The position numbers and the translations under genes are program-made. Positions 10,908 through 18,647 of a stretch of DNA of 64,000 nt are shown one piece after another. The DNA lies in contig CAZJHX010000017.1 of assembly GCA_964545715.1 (NCBI GenBank), positions 1-64,000 on the forward strand. Direction: 5' to 3'. This DNA is from CAZJHX01 sp964545715. GTDB taxonomy: Bacteria > Myxococcota_A > UBA9042 > GCA-2863065. Each line of letters starts with the position of its first letter. Within the stretch, counting starts at the first letter, position 1. Below the pieces are notes generated by a model. The model made no database searches, was not told where the DNA came from, and saw only the letters and a program-made list of their open reading frames with translations.

Positions 10908-11896
10908 CCATCTCCAGAGCCGCGCTGAGTGCAGTGCTGCTGACGGCGCTAATGGGCTGTCCGGCGTCCGGCGGTGAGGCCGCAAAGGGCGAGGCCGACA
11001 AAGCCACTGAAGGCGAAGACACCGCGGCTGACGAGCAGCCGACCAAGCGCATCGACCGGGCCCCTGCCCTGCGCCGCGAGCTTGCTCGCCTGACGGACCT
11101 GTCCGACCGCACCGAGCGCCTTCGGCAGCGTGTGCGACGGCTGGAGCCCCGCGTTCAGCGCATCCGCAAGGTCGGGCGTGTCAGCGACGGACGCACCAAG
11201 GTGGCCGACGCCGTGGCCTCGCTGGCCGTGCGAGAAGACCTGGGCGACTTCGACTTCGAGCGTGTAGAGGCGTTTGTTACCCGCTGGCACACCATCGTGC
11301 GCGTAAAAGAGGAGATCGTGTTGGACGAGGTGCGCCGCGCCATGGCGATCTCGCTGGACATTCCGGATGTGCCGATGGACCCGAACGTGCCCGAAAAGAC
11401 CACGCTGCATCGACTGGAGTTCACGTTTCCGCAGCCCGCGCCCGTCTTTGCCCCCGGTGGGCCCAGCCTGGAGCATACGCCGAGCGCCGAGAAGGCCCTC
11501 GAGCTGGAGATCGCGGCGTTGAATCAGACCGCCAGCATGGAGTCGTTTCTTGAAGTGCGTAAGCACCTGGCGATGCTTGAGCAGGACGAGATCCTGGTCG
11601 GGTCGCGCCATATCAAGCACGGCGAGCGCCGCAGCCGGGCGCTGCTCAAGGCCTGCGCGACGGACGCCGGCTTGGAAAACGTGACTGCGGACCCGATGAA
11701 GCGTGTTCGCCACATCGGCATCCCGGCCAAGCGGCACGTGCTGCACGCGACGGGCAAGCTACAGCCTATCGCCAAGGCCATCGCATGCGTCACGGACACA
11801 GGCGTGATGCTTGGAAAGATGGTGATCCAGCGCGTCGGGCGCCGTAGCAAGGCGCGCTTTGAGCTGCGGGTAGAGCTGCACGACCTCGTCCCGTAA
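10904..11896 (+). CDS. Lipoprotein with N-terminal coiled coil
   Basis: The start ATG 10904 overlaps the preceding stop by four bases. The signal peptide MTISRAALSAVLLTALMGC ends in a lipobox. After an acidic Glu/Lys/Ala linker comes a predicted coiled coil (LRRELARLTDLSDRTERLRQ), then a mixed region with a long helix around residue 210 and a C-terminal domain rich in basic residues. The overall plan (anchor, coiled coil, alpha/beta domain) is reminiscent of PilO/GspM-type periplasmic proteins, but no signature is clear enough to name it. It sits between the 11-repeat lipoprotein and the DsbA-like lipoprotein and probably belongs to the same envelope system. Confidence 0.7.
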   Translation: MTISRAALSAVLLTALMGCPASGGEAAKGEADKATEGEDTAADEQPTKRIDRAPALRRELARLTDLSDRTERLRQRVRRLEPRVQRIRKVGRVSDGRTKVADAVASLAVREDLGDFDFERVEAFVTRWHTIVRVKEEIVLDEVRRAMAISLDIPDVPMDPNVPEKTTLHRLEFTFPQPAPVFAPGGPSLEHTPSAEKALELEIAALNQTASMESFLEVRKHLAMLEQDEILVGSRHIKHGERRSRALLKACATDAGLENVTADPMKRVRHIGIPAKRHVLHATGKLQPIAKAIACVTDTGVMLGKMVIQRVGRRSKARFELRVELHDLVP

Positions 11897-11962
11897 CCCG
11901 TCTGAAATATGGCGGAATAATTTCCTATACATTGTAAAAGAAACCGTTATATACTCGCCTTG
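11897..11962 (+). promoter_or_regulatory. AT-rich intergenic stretch, probable promoter region
   Basis: Between two genes in otherwise GC-rich DNA this 66-base stretch is markedly AT-rich, with TATACT at 11950-11955 and TTGTAA at 11932-11937. The spacing between these two hexamers (12 bases) is too short for a standard sigma-70 promoter, so the exact elements are not assigned. Confidence 0.3.
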
Positions 11963-13774
11963 ATGGCAAGGCAACTCGGAGCGCTTCTGGCGGTAGCGCA
12001 CCTCGTAAGCTGTGCAACGGTGGTTGGTCATGTAGACCAACGTCCACAGCTTCGAGTACCGGCAATGGAAGGTGTGAGCACAGCTCACGCCTACGAGGCC
12101 GCTGGCCGCCACGAGCAGGCATGTCGCCTTTGGCTCTCCCTGGATACCGACCGGGAGCTGGCTGAAGCGGCGGAATCAAACAACGCGGCAGCTGCCGCCT
12201 ATCAAGACGCGAGAGCCGCAGCGGTTCGATGCTGGAGGATGGGCCGTGGGCTCAATCACCCCACCCTGGGGTCGAAGGACGCCGTCGTCACCATCTTGGA
12301 GGTCACCAACGTCCACTCCCGCTTTGCGGCGACGTTGATGCCGCCGATCAAGCGTGCTCTTCAGGCGCGCTATCGGGGGCAGGTGCGCTTTGTGTGGATG
12401 ACGTCGCTCAAGACCTTCGCCGAGGACGCCATGCCGGCGTCGCGGGCAGCGATGGCGGCGCATGTCCAGGGCCAGTTTCACGCGATGAACGACCTGCTCC
12501 TCATGCATCAGAAAGAGCTGTCGGTGAAGCAGTTCGTCGAGTTCGCCGAGATGCTGAGCATGGACGTGCCGGCGTTCAAGGCGGACATGGCGCGCCCGGG
12601 GCTGACACGCTTCATCAAGCGCAGCGACGCCTGGGCAAGGGCGCTGGGTGCGGGCTACGGACCCACCTATTTCGTCAACGGCGTGGCCGTGCGGGGCGAG
12701 CCCACGGAGGCGCGTCTCGGCATGATGATCGACAAAGAGCTGACGGCCGCGCGCGAGCTGCTCCACAACGGTGTGTCCCCCAGCAAGGTGTCGGATCACC
12801 GGGTGCGGGCGCTCAATTCGCGCTACGCGGAGCTGGTTCTGGACGGGGCGGACCCCAAGCCGGTTACCAGTAACGACGACTCCGACGAGAAAGTCTGGCG
12901 CGTACCTGTCTCTGACGCGGATCCCAAGCTGGGCCCCGAGACCGCGCCGGTGACTATCGTGGCCTTCACCGACTACGAGTGCGCCGGTTGTGCTGAGAGC
13001 TCATCCGCACTGCTGGCGGTGGCTGCTGCCGAGCCGGACGTGCGCCTGGTCGTGAAGCAGCGACCGCGGGTGGGCAGCCGATATGCACGCGTGCTGGCCT
13101 ATGCCGCGCTGGCTGCGCAGGAGCAGGGCGCTTTCTGGCCCATGCACCGACAGCTGACCAGCGCAGGGTTTGTCCCGAGCAAGCGCTTGGTGATCGAGTG
13201 GGCGGCCGAGCTGGGTCTGGACGGGGCGCTTTTTGAGCGCAGCCTGCTGGACGCCATCCGCCGCTACGAGCCCCGACTGCGCCGCGATGAGCTGCTGGCC
13301 GAGCGGGTGGGCGCATACACGCCGCCGACGCTGTTTATCAACGGTCGCAAGCTGGCGGGCGCAGTCACCGCGGAGCAGCTGCACGATGAGGTCGCGACAG
13401 CCCGACGTGCCGCGGCAGCCGAGCAGGGTCCCGGGATCTACGAGCGGCTGATCGCCGACGGTGCGCAGCGGGACCTGCTGTCCTCTCGTCGCAGAAACTT
13501 CCGGCATCCGAACTCCGCGGCGGCGGTCACACTGACGGTGTTTACTCCGCCCTACTGTGGCGGGGCATCCGGTCTCGAGCGCGAGATCAGCCGACTGCAG
13601 CAGCTGCATCGCGATGAGCTCCGCGTGGTCATCAGCAACGATGTCGCGACGGGCCGACGCTACGGAATGACACGCGCACCGGGTATCTTTGTAAACGGTC
13701 GCCGCTACATCGGCAGCGTAAGCGGTGCCGCAGCCCTGGAGACATTGATCACACAGGCGATGCCAATCCGATGA
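11963..13774 (+). CDS. Triple thioredoxin-fold (DsbA-like) lipoprotein
   Basis: ATG 11963 gives a lipoprotein signal MARQLGALLAVAHLVSC. Three thioredoxin-fold segments follow. The first (residues about 100-270) resembles DsbA/DsbG but has lost CxxC (EVTNVHSRFA). The second (about 315-480) keeps the strand and active-site pattern FTDYECAGC, plus a cis-Pro-like TPPTLFINGRK. The third (about 510-604) has FTPPYCGGAS, with one Cys, and ends in APGIFVNGRRYIG. Only the middle domain can be a conventional disulfide oxidoreductase; the others may bind substrate. The likely place of action is the periplasm, anchored in a membrane. It lies directly after two envelope lipoproteins and overlaps the next gene by four bases. 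Confidence 0.8.
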   Translation: MARQLGALLAVAHLVSCATVVGHVDQRPQLRVPAMEGVSTAHAYEAAGRHEQACRLWLSLDTDRELAEAAESNNAAAAAYQDARAAAVRCWRMGRGLNHPTLGSKDAVVTILEVTNVHSRFAATLMPPIKRALQARYRGQVRFVWMTSLKTFAEDAMPASRAAMAAHVQGQFHAMNDLLLMHQKELSVKQFVEFAEMLSMDVPAFKADMARPGLTRFIKRSDAWARALGAGYGPTYFVNGVAVRGEPTEARLGMMIDKELTAARELLHNGVSPSKVSDHRVRALNSRYAELVLDGADPKPVTSNDDSDEKVWRVPVSDADPKLGPETAPVTIVAFTDYECAGCAESSSALLAVAAAEPDVRLVVKQRPRVGSRYARVLAYAALAAQEQGAFWPMHRQLTSAGFVPSKRLVIEWAAELGLDGALFERSLLDAIRRYEPRLRRDELLAERVGAYTPPTLFINGRKLAGAVTAEQLHDEVATARRAAAAEQGPGIYERLIADGAQRDLLSSRRRNFRHPNSAAAVTLTVFTPPYCGGASGLEREISRLQQLHRDELRVVISNDVATGRRYGMTRAPGIFVNGRRYIGSVSGAAALETLITQAMPIR

Positions 13775-14928
13775 CCGTACGAGTCCAGAACCGCGCCGCC
13801 ATTCTCGGCGTGGATGCCGGTGCCGCCATCATTGAGCGACGGCGGCTGGCTCTGGATATGGCGGACGCCGCTTTGGAGGCGGTCGACGCGCAGCGCTGTA
13901 CGGCGTCGGCGTTGGAGCGGATCGCGCAGGCTGGCATCGACGTGAACGGCGCGACGGTCTTTGCGTTTGGCAAGGCCGCGATCGCGATGACTCAAGCTGT
14001 GCTGGCCCGACACACCATCAGCGGTGGTGTTGTGCATGCGCTCGGCGCGGAGCCGCTGGCCGGCGTGCGTGTTGTGCAAGCCGGCCACCCGGTGCCTGCG
14101 GCTGACGCGGCACAGCAGGGTCAGGCGGTCTTGGATCTAGCGCAGTCGCTGGAAGCCGGGGACACGGCGCTGTGCCTGATCTCAGGCGGTGGCTCGGCGA
14201 TGCTCGAGGCGCCCCGCACCGGCGTGACCATGACGGACATCGCAACCGCAACGCGACGGCTGATGGGTGCCGGCGCGGATATTCATGCGCTCAACGCGGC
14301 GCGCGTGCGGATGTCGCGCGTGAAGGGCGGCGGGCTTGCCCATGCGATGCAGCCGGCGCGTATCGTGAACATAATCTTGTCCGACGTCGTAGACGGGCCT
14401 GCGGACGTGGTGGCCTCGGGACCGACTCTGGCGGACGATATCGAGGACATTCACACGGTGATCGCGGCGGACAACCGCACAGCGATCACCGCTGCGTGTG
14501 ACACCGCCATCGCTCACGGAGTCGCCGCTCGGCTGGTCGAGGCGCCCATCACGGGCGAGGCGTATCGCGTGGGCAAGGCGTTTCACAGGCGAATGACGGC
14601 TGCCACCGTGGCCGGCGGCGAGACGACCGTGACCGTGACCGGCGACGGGCGCGGTGGACGCAATCAGGAGTTTGTCGTGGGAGCGCTATTGGGCTTCCGC
14701 GGCGGACTGACGATGTCCTTCGGGACAGACGGAATCGACGGGTACAGCACGGCGGCTGGCGCTTTTGTCGATGAGCATGTGGTGCAGCAGGTCCGGCGCG
14801 GCGGCCTGGATCCGGTTGCACATCTGGAGCGTAACGACTCCAACACTCTCCTGGCGCGCGTGGGCGCCGTTTTGGAGACGGGTCCCACCGGGACCAATGT
14901 GGCCGATGTGTTCATTCACTTGATGTGA
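13771..14928 (+). CDS. gckA: Glycerate 2-kinase (MOFRL/GckA family)
   Basis: The 385-residue protein has the family landmarks in order: FAFGKAA, GHPVPAAD, CLISGGGSAML, LNAARVRMSRVKGGGLA, SDVVDGPADVVASGPT, GRGGRNQEF, SFGTDGIDGYSTAAGAF and TGPTGTNVADVFI. This family phosphorylates D-glycerate to 2-phosphoglycerate with ATP, feeding C2/C3 carbon into lower glycolysis in the cytosol. ATG 13771 overlaps the stop of the DsbA-like gene (ATGA), so it is read from the same transcript although its function looks unrelated to the lipoproteins. Length and motifs are normal for the family. Confidence 0.9.
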   Translation: MTVRVQNRAAILGVDAGAAIIERRRLALDMADAALEAVDAQRCTASALERIAQAGIDVNGATVFAFGKAAIAMTQAVLARHTISGGVVHALGAEPLAGVRVVQAGHPVPAADAAQQGQAVLDLAQSLEAGDTALCLISGGGSAMLEAPRTGVTMTDIATATRRLMGAGADIHALNAARVRMSRVKGGGLAHAMQPARIVNIILSDVVDGPADVVASGPTLADDIEDIHTVIAADNRTAITAACDTAIAHGVAARLVEAPITGEAYRVGKAFHRRMTAATVAGGETTVTVTGDGRGGRNQEFVVGALLGFRGGLTMSFGTDGIDGYSTAAGAFVDEHVVQQVRRGGLDPVAHLERNDSNTLLARVGAVLETGPTGTNVADVFIHLM

Positions 14929-14935
14929 GGCATTG

Positions 14936-16090
14936 ATGTTTCTGCGAACTGCGACACTGTGTTTTCTGCTGACCGGGACGGCTGCGGCAGCCGGACCTCT
15001 GGAGTCGACGTTTGATCGCGCGACGGACGACAGCGCCCTGGGGGGCGTGCACGCGATCGTGGCGACGACCGACGGCGGGTTCGTCGCGGCGGGCTTCACC
15101 GAGGTGGCCCGCAAGCAAGAAGACTGTGTGGTCACACGCCTGAATGCCGCCGGCAAGCAGGTGTGGCGTAAGCAGCTCGGTGGCGAGAAGCCGGACCGCT
15201 GCCTCGATGTGACGCGACTTGGCGACGGCTATCTGGCCGTGGGCTTCACGACGCGCTCACAGACGAAGCAAGACGCCTGGATCGTGGCCCTGGACGAGGA
15301 CGGCGTGGTGCGCTGGGAGGTCGTCCACGGGGCGCGCTGGGTGGAGCGCGCCCATGCGGTGACCGTGGTCGATGGGCAGGTGGTCGTGGTCGGCCTGACG
15401 TCCTCAAAGGGCGCCGGTCGCACGGACGGCGCCGTGATCGTGACGGATGACAAGGGCGCGGTGACCAGCGACTGGTCCATGGGTACGGCGGGCAACGACT
15501 CGCTGTCGGCGGTTGCGCCGGTCGCGGATGGTGGGCTGGTCATGGCCGGCTTCAGCCCGCAGCCCGGGCACCCGACGTGGCGCAGCGACGCGTGGGTCGT
15601 GCGACTGGATGCGTTGAAGCAGGTCGTGTGGGAGCGGCGCTTCGGCAACAAGACACGTGATCGCGCCAACGACGTGGTCGCTCTGCCGGACGGCAGCGTG
15701 GTGGTCGCGGGCGTGCTGGGCAAGGGCGATACCCACGACAAAGAGGGCTGGCTGGCGCGCATCGCGCCGGACGGCAAGACCATGCACGAGCTGCGACTGG
15801 GTGAGGCGGGCGTCCTCGAGGTGCCCGACATCACGCTGAGCGCCACCGGCGACCTGCTCGTTGTCGGCGATGCAAAGGACAAGGGCGGGCACACCGACAC
15901 GTTCCTGGCGCGCGTGAAGCCGACGCTGACGCAGGCCTGGACCCACATGGTGGGCGACGTGGGCCACGAGATGCCGCACGCCATCGGTGAGACGAGCACG
16001 GGCGCGGTTGTCGTCGGGGGCTGGCGCTCCGGCTTCATGAAGTACAACGTGGGCGCCTGGATCGCCGGGTGGACGACCGCGGCCAAGTAG
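14936..16090 (+). CDS. Secreted beta-propeller repeat protein
   Basis: ATG 14936 has GAGG a few bases upstream and directly follows the glycerate kinase. The signal peptide is MFLRTATLCFLLTGTAAAA. The mature 360 residues contain repeating blades of about 50 residues with the pattern 'DAWxVxLDxxGxVxWExxxGxxxxDRAxxVxxxxDGxVVVAG', typical of PQQ/BamB-like or delta-60-type propeller proteins of Myxococcota. No catalytic residues are evident. It is likely periplasmic or extracellular, function unknown. Confidence 0.7.
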   Translation: MFLRTATLCFLLTGTAAAAGPLESTFDRATDDSALGGVHAIVATTDGGFVAAGFTEVARKQEDCVVTRLNAAGKQVWRKQLGGEKPDRCLDVTRLGDGYLAVGFTTRSQTKQDAWIVALDEDGVVRWEVVHGARWVERAHAVTVVDGQVVVVGLTSSKGAGRTDGAVIVTDDKGAVTSDWSMGTAGNDSLSAVAPVADGGLVMAGFSPQPGHPTWRSDAWVVRLDALKQVVWERRFGNKTRDRANDVVALPDGSVVVAGVLGKGDTHDKEGWLARIAPDGKTMHELRLGEAGVLEVPDITLSATGDLLVVGDAKDKGGHTDTFLARVKPTLTQAWTHMVGDVGHEMPHAIGETSTGAVVVGGWRSGFMKYNVGAWIAGWTTAAK

Positions 16091-16105
16091 CACACACTCG
16101 GGGGC

Positions 16106-17059
16106 ATGCGCTGCATCGGCCCCGCTCTCTCCGCACTGATCTTCTGCGCCTGCGCCTGTCTGCTGACAGCGTGCGGCGACGACTCAAGCTCCTCCGCATC
16201 CGATGACACCGGCACGACCGGCGACAGCACCGGCGATGCCGGCACGGGCGATACCGGCGGTACGGCCACGACGGGCGACGACACCGGCACGACGGGCGAG
16301 ACCGGCGAGGAGATCGATTCCCCGGCGGACAGCCTACGTGTGTCCTACATCTCGGCAGACAGCTACTCGGGGCTGGGCGGCGAAAACAGCACCGTGACGC
16401 TGGGCTTCTACGACGAGCTGCCGTCCCCGATCAGCAAGACATCCGAGGCGTTCGGCGCCTGCACGGTGGAGATCGTGGACTTCGTCACGCAGGACTTCTC
16501 ATTGGAGGCGCATGGCGCGGGCACCGTCCGAATCGAGGGCGGGGCCGAGCCCGTGAAGATCCTGTCACACGACGGCACAAACTATCAGCACTGGACGTCC
16601 GAGGCCGCGCTGTACAAAGGCGGTGAGGTGCTGACGTTCAGCGCCGAGGGCGCGGCGATCGCCCCCTTCCAGACAGCGCTGACGGCCCCGGCCCACATCA
16701 CGATCACCGAGCCCGTGCCGATTTTGGGTCAGCCGCTGAAAGCCGAGCCGGGACAGGCCCTGAAGGTCGCGTGGGAAGGCGTCACCGCTGGAAAAGTGCG
16801 CGTGCGGATCTCAGGACCCCAGAATCTGCCTAAGCCGCAGACGGTCATCACGTGCGAGTTCGAGCCGGGCGGCAACGAGGGCACGGTCTCGGCCGAGGCG
16901 CTGGCCAAAGTCGTGGAGCCGGGGACAGGGACGCTGGCGGTGGACTCGGTGAGCGCGACGGCGCTCGACGTACCGGGCTGGGGCGTGGTGAATATCAGCG
17001 CAGGAGCGCGCGGGCTGCGAAAGGCTGGGACGCCGTACGCGACGACAATCCAGTTTTAG
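16106..17059 (+). CDS. Lipoprotein with Thr/Gly/Asp linker
   Basis: The protein starts MRCIGPALSALIFCACAC and has a lipobox LLTAC, a Ser run, and then about 45 residues of low-complexity T/G/D sequence (TGTTGDSTGDAGTGDTGG) before a compact beta-rich domain of about 240 residues. The linker style is shared with the lipoproteins at 24696 and 55135, so they probably reach the surface the same way. The globular part (for example VSYISADSYSGLGG and PQTVITCEFEPGG) is not recognised. It ends with TAG 17057-17059 followed in frame by a second TAG (17063-17065) that lies in the structured element at 17062. Confidence 0.65.
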   Translation: MRCIGPALSALIFCACACLLTACGDDSSSSASDDTGTTGDSTGDAGTGDTGGTATTGDDTGTTGETGEEIDSPADSLRVSYISADSYSGLGGENSTVTLGFYDELPSPISKTSEAFGACTVEIVDFVTQDFSLEAHGAGTVRIEGGAEPVKILSHDGTNYQHWTSEAALYKGGEVLTFSAEGAAIAPFQTALTAPAHITITEPVPILGQPLKAEPGQALKVAWEGVTAGKVRVRISGPQNLPKPQTVITCEFEPGGNEGTVSAEALAKVVEPGTGTLAVDSVSATALDVPGWGVVNISAGARGLRKAGTPYATTIQF

Positions 17060-17061
17060 AG

Positions 17062-17224
17062 CTAGCAGACTGCGGCGAAATGGCACAGCGTCGGCGTGGT
17101 GGGGCCGCGGTCAGACCGTGTGACGGTACCGCGGGCCATAGTGGGGCTACGGCCAAGGTGCCGGAGCGCGGGCTGGCCCGGCCTCGCCGCGACCGGCGCA
17201 TGCCATTTCCCCGCAGTCTGCTAG
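17062..17224 (+). ncRNA. Structured 163-nt palindromic element, copy A
   Basis: The ends form a 24-base inverted repeat with one mismatch (17062-17085 against 17201-17224). Inside, further helices can be drawn: 17089-17094 with 17193-17198; 17097-17102 with 17184-17189; 17103-17106 with 17180-17183; 17109-17110 with 17178-17179; and 17111-17114 with 17173-17176. An apical hairpin is CCATAG-TGGGG-CTACGG. Most non-Watson-Crick pairs in the long stem are G.U only if the plus strand is the RNA; the apical hairpin has one exception that would be G.U only on the minus strand. Copy B at 53328-53490 has the same length and identical spacing of the shared motifs. The right arm covers the stop codon of the minus-strand gene at 17221. 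A palindromic DNA repeat or bidirectional terminator is the alternative. Confidence 0.5.
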
Positions 17225-17712
17225 AACAAACTCATCTGGGCCGGGTCGATGCCCTCGGGCGGGGGCGGCGTCCAGACCTGCTCGCGCCAGCTCAGCAGCG
17301 TGATGGCGCGGCGGTAGGCGGTGCTGGCGGAGAGGCCGGTCATCGTGGACAGGCGCTCAGCCAGGCCCTCGACCGTCGGCGCGTCGCCCGTGAGCAGGGT
17401 CGGGGCCAGGGCGGTCAGGGTCGCGTTGCCGGCGATACGGGCCTGCAGCCACTCGCGCTCGGCGCCGCTGCCCTCGGGGTAGCCCAGCAGCTCACCGGCG
17501 CTGTCGGTGGTCGACCACTCCTCGCCGATCTGGCGGGTCAGGCCGAGCGTGCGCGCGGCATGCAGGGTGTAGCGTACATGGCGACCACTCAGGGCCACCT
17601 TGTCGCTGAGATCGGCCTTGCTCGCACCGCCGCGCAGCTCGCGGACGACGGCCCGAACCTTGGAGAGATCGTCTTGCTGGGGAACGTCGATGCTGTCGAT
17701 GACCGTGTCCAT
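17221..17712 (-). CDS. Putative winged-helix DNA-binding protein
   Basis: Start ATG 17712 (MDTVIDSIDVPQQDD) is preferred; the frame is open to 17763. The 163-residue protein holds an HTH-like stretch 'SKADLSDKVALSGRHVRYTL' near residues 30-50 and a second helical unit 'GLAERLSTMTGLSASTAYRR' near 115-135, both suited to DNA or nucleotide-sensing wHTH folds. The C-terminus ends in a Pro-rich tail. It is convergent with the lipoprotein at 16106 and its TAG stop is inside the structured element. It looks like a transcription regulator or an accessory DNA-binding protein; no specific family is assigned. Confidence 0.55.
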   Translation of the reverse strand: MDTVIDSIDVPQQDDLSKVRAVVRELRGGASKADLSDKVALSGRHVRYTLHAARTLGLTRQIGEEWSTTDSAGELLGYPEGSGAEREWLQARIAGNATLTALAPTLLTGDAPTVEGLAERLSTMTGLSASTAYRRAITLLSWREQVWTPPPPEGIDPAQMSLF

Positions 17713-17783
17713 ACGCCTCCGCTGATGCGGGCCGAGTCTTCCAAGTGTTGTCGGCCGAATCAAACCTTTTGTAGAGTCTCGGC

Positions 17784-18647
17784 GTGAAAGCCGCGCTCGT
17801 CACGCTTTTTGGTGCTGCGGTCTATCTTTTGGCGCACTACCTTCCGCTGCCCGGCGTCGACATGGCGGCGCTGCACGGCTTCGTCGACCCGTTTGGCGAC
17901 GGTGTGCCGCTGCGAACGCTGACCCCACTGGCTGTCGCACCCTCGCTGCTGGTCGCGGTGCACGGCGTGTGTTTGATGTTGGCCCCGGATCCTGAGCGGC
18001 CGGGGCGCGCGGAGTTGGTGAGTCTGGGCATCTTTGTATTGATCGCGATCGGTGTCGGTGTGCGTTTGGGCCAGCATCTCGGCGATTTCGGCGGGATGGA
18101 GGCAGCTATCGGGGTCAGCGACGCGCAGTGGGCGATTCCTGCGGCGGTCGCGATGGCGGCGGCGGGGGTGTGGAGCCTGTCCTGGGCCATGACGCGCTTT
18201 GGAGTGGGTCACGGGGCGCTGGTGCTCTTCGCCGTCGCGGGCGGTGTGGAGGCGTGGCGCCGGCTGAGCACGGAGGGGGCCGCGTCGCTCGATGGCCTCC
18301 GTACGCCGATGGAGGCTGTGGTGGTGTTTGGCGGCGCGTTATTGCCGGCCGCGATCGTCCTTGGCGCGCTGCTGACGTGGCGCCCCGGCCTGCCCCGACG
18401 TGTGGGTGGCGCGCTGTTCGTGCTGGGGTGGTTCGATGTGATCGCCCTGCCCTATGTGGTCGGGTGGGGCTTCGACGGTGCCAGCATGCTTCACGCGCCC
18501 GCGCCGTCCACGGCCCTGCCGCACCTCGACTGGCTGGCGAGCAGTGGCTCGATCATCGCCGGCGTTGTGGCGCTTTGTGTCGGGGCGTGGCTGCGAGTAG
18601 AATGCCGGCGGTTAGATGACGACGCCTATCCCACTCGGCCTGTTTGA
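17784..18647 (+). CDS. Divergent, truncated SecY-like membrane protein
   Basis: Translation from GTG 17784 gives 287 residues with about six to seven hydrophobic segments. Several spots line up in order with SecY: LPLPGVDMAALHGF (SecY 'PIPGID' start of the plug region), PLRTLTPLAVAPSLLVAV (SecY 'LSxxSIFALGIMPYISASI'), GRAELVSLGIFVLIAIGVG, MTRFGVGHGALVLFAVAG (SecY 'ITERGIGNGISIIIFAGI'), and LPRRVGGALFVLGWFDVIALP (SecY 'LPLKVNMAGVIPAIFASSI'). The protein ends where SecY would still have its last helices (SecY is about 430-440 residues). Family membership is an inference from these motifs. It overlaps the kinase start by 32 bases, implying co-translation. Whether it can act in translocation is unknown. 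Confidence 0.55.
   Translation: MKAALVTLFGAAVYLLAHYLPLPGVDMAALHGFVDPFGDGVPLRTLTPLAVAPSLLVAVHGVCLMLAPDPERPGRAELVSLGIFVLIAIGVGVRLGQHLGDFGGMEAAIGVSDAQWAIPAAVAMAAAGVWSLSWAMTRFGVGHGALVLFAVAGGVEAWRRLSTEGAASLDGLRTPMEAVVVFGGALLPAAIVLGALLTWRPGLPRRVGGALFVLGWFDVIALPYVVGWGFDGASMLHAPAPSTALPHLDWLASSGSIIAGVVALCVGAWLRVECRRLDDDAYPTRPV

Noticed and set aside
17062..17224. Integron attC site
   Set aside because: No RYYYAAC/GTTRRRY core sites and no integrase nearby, despite the palindrome after a stop codon.
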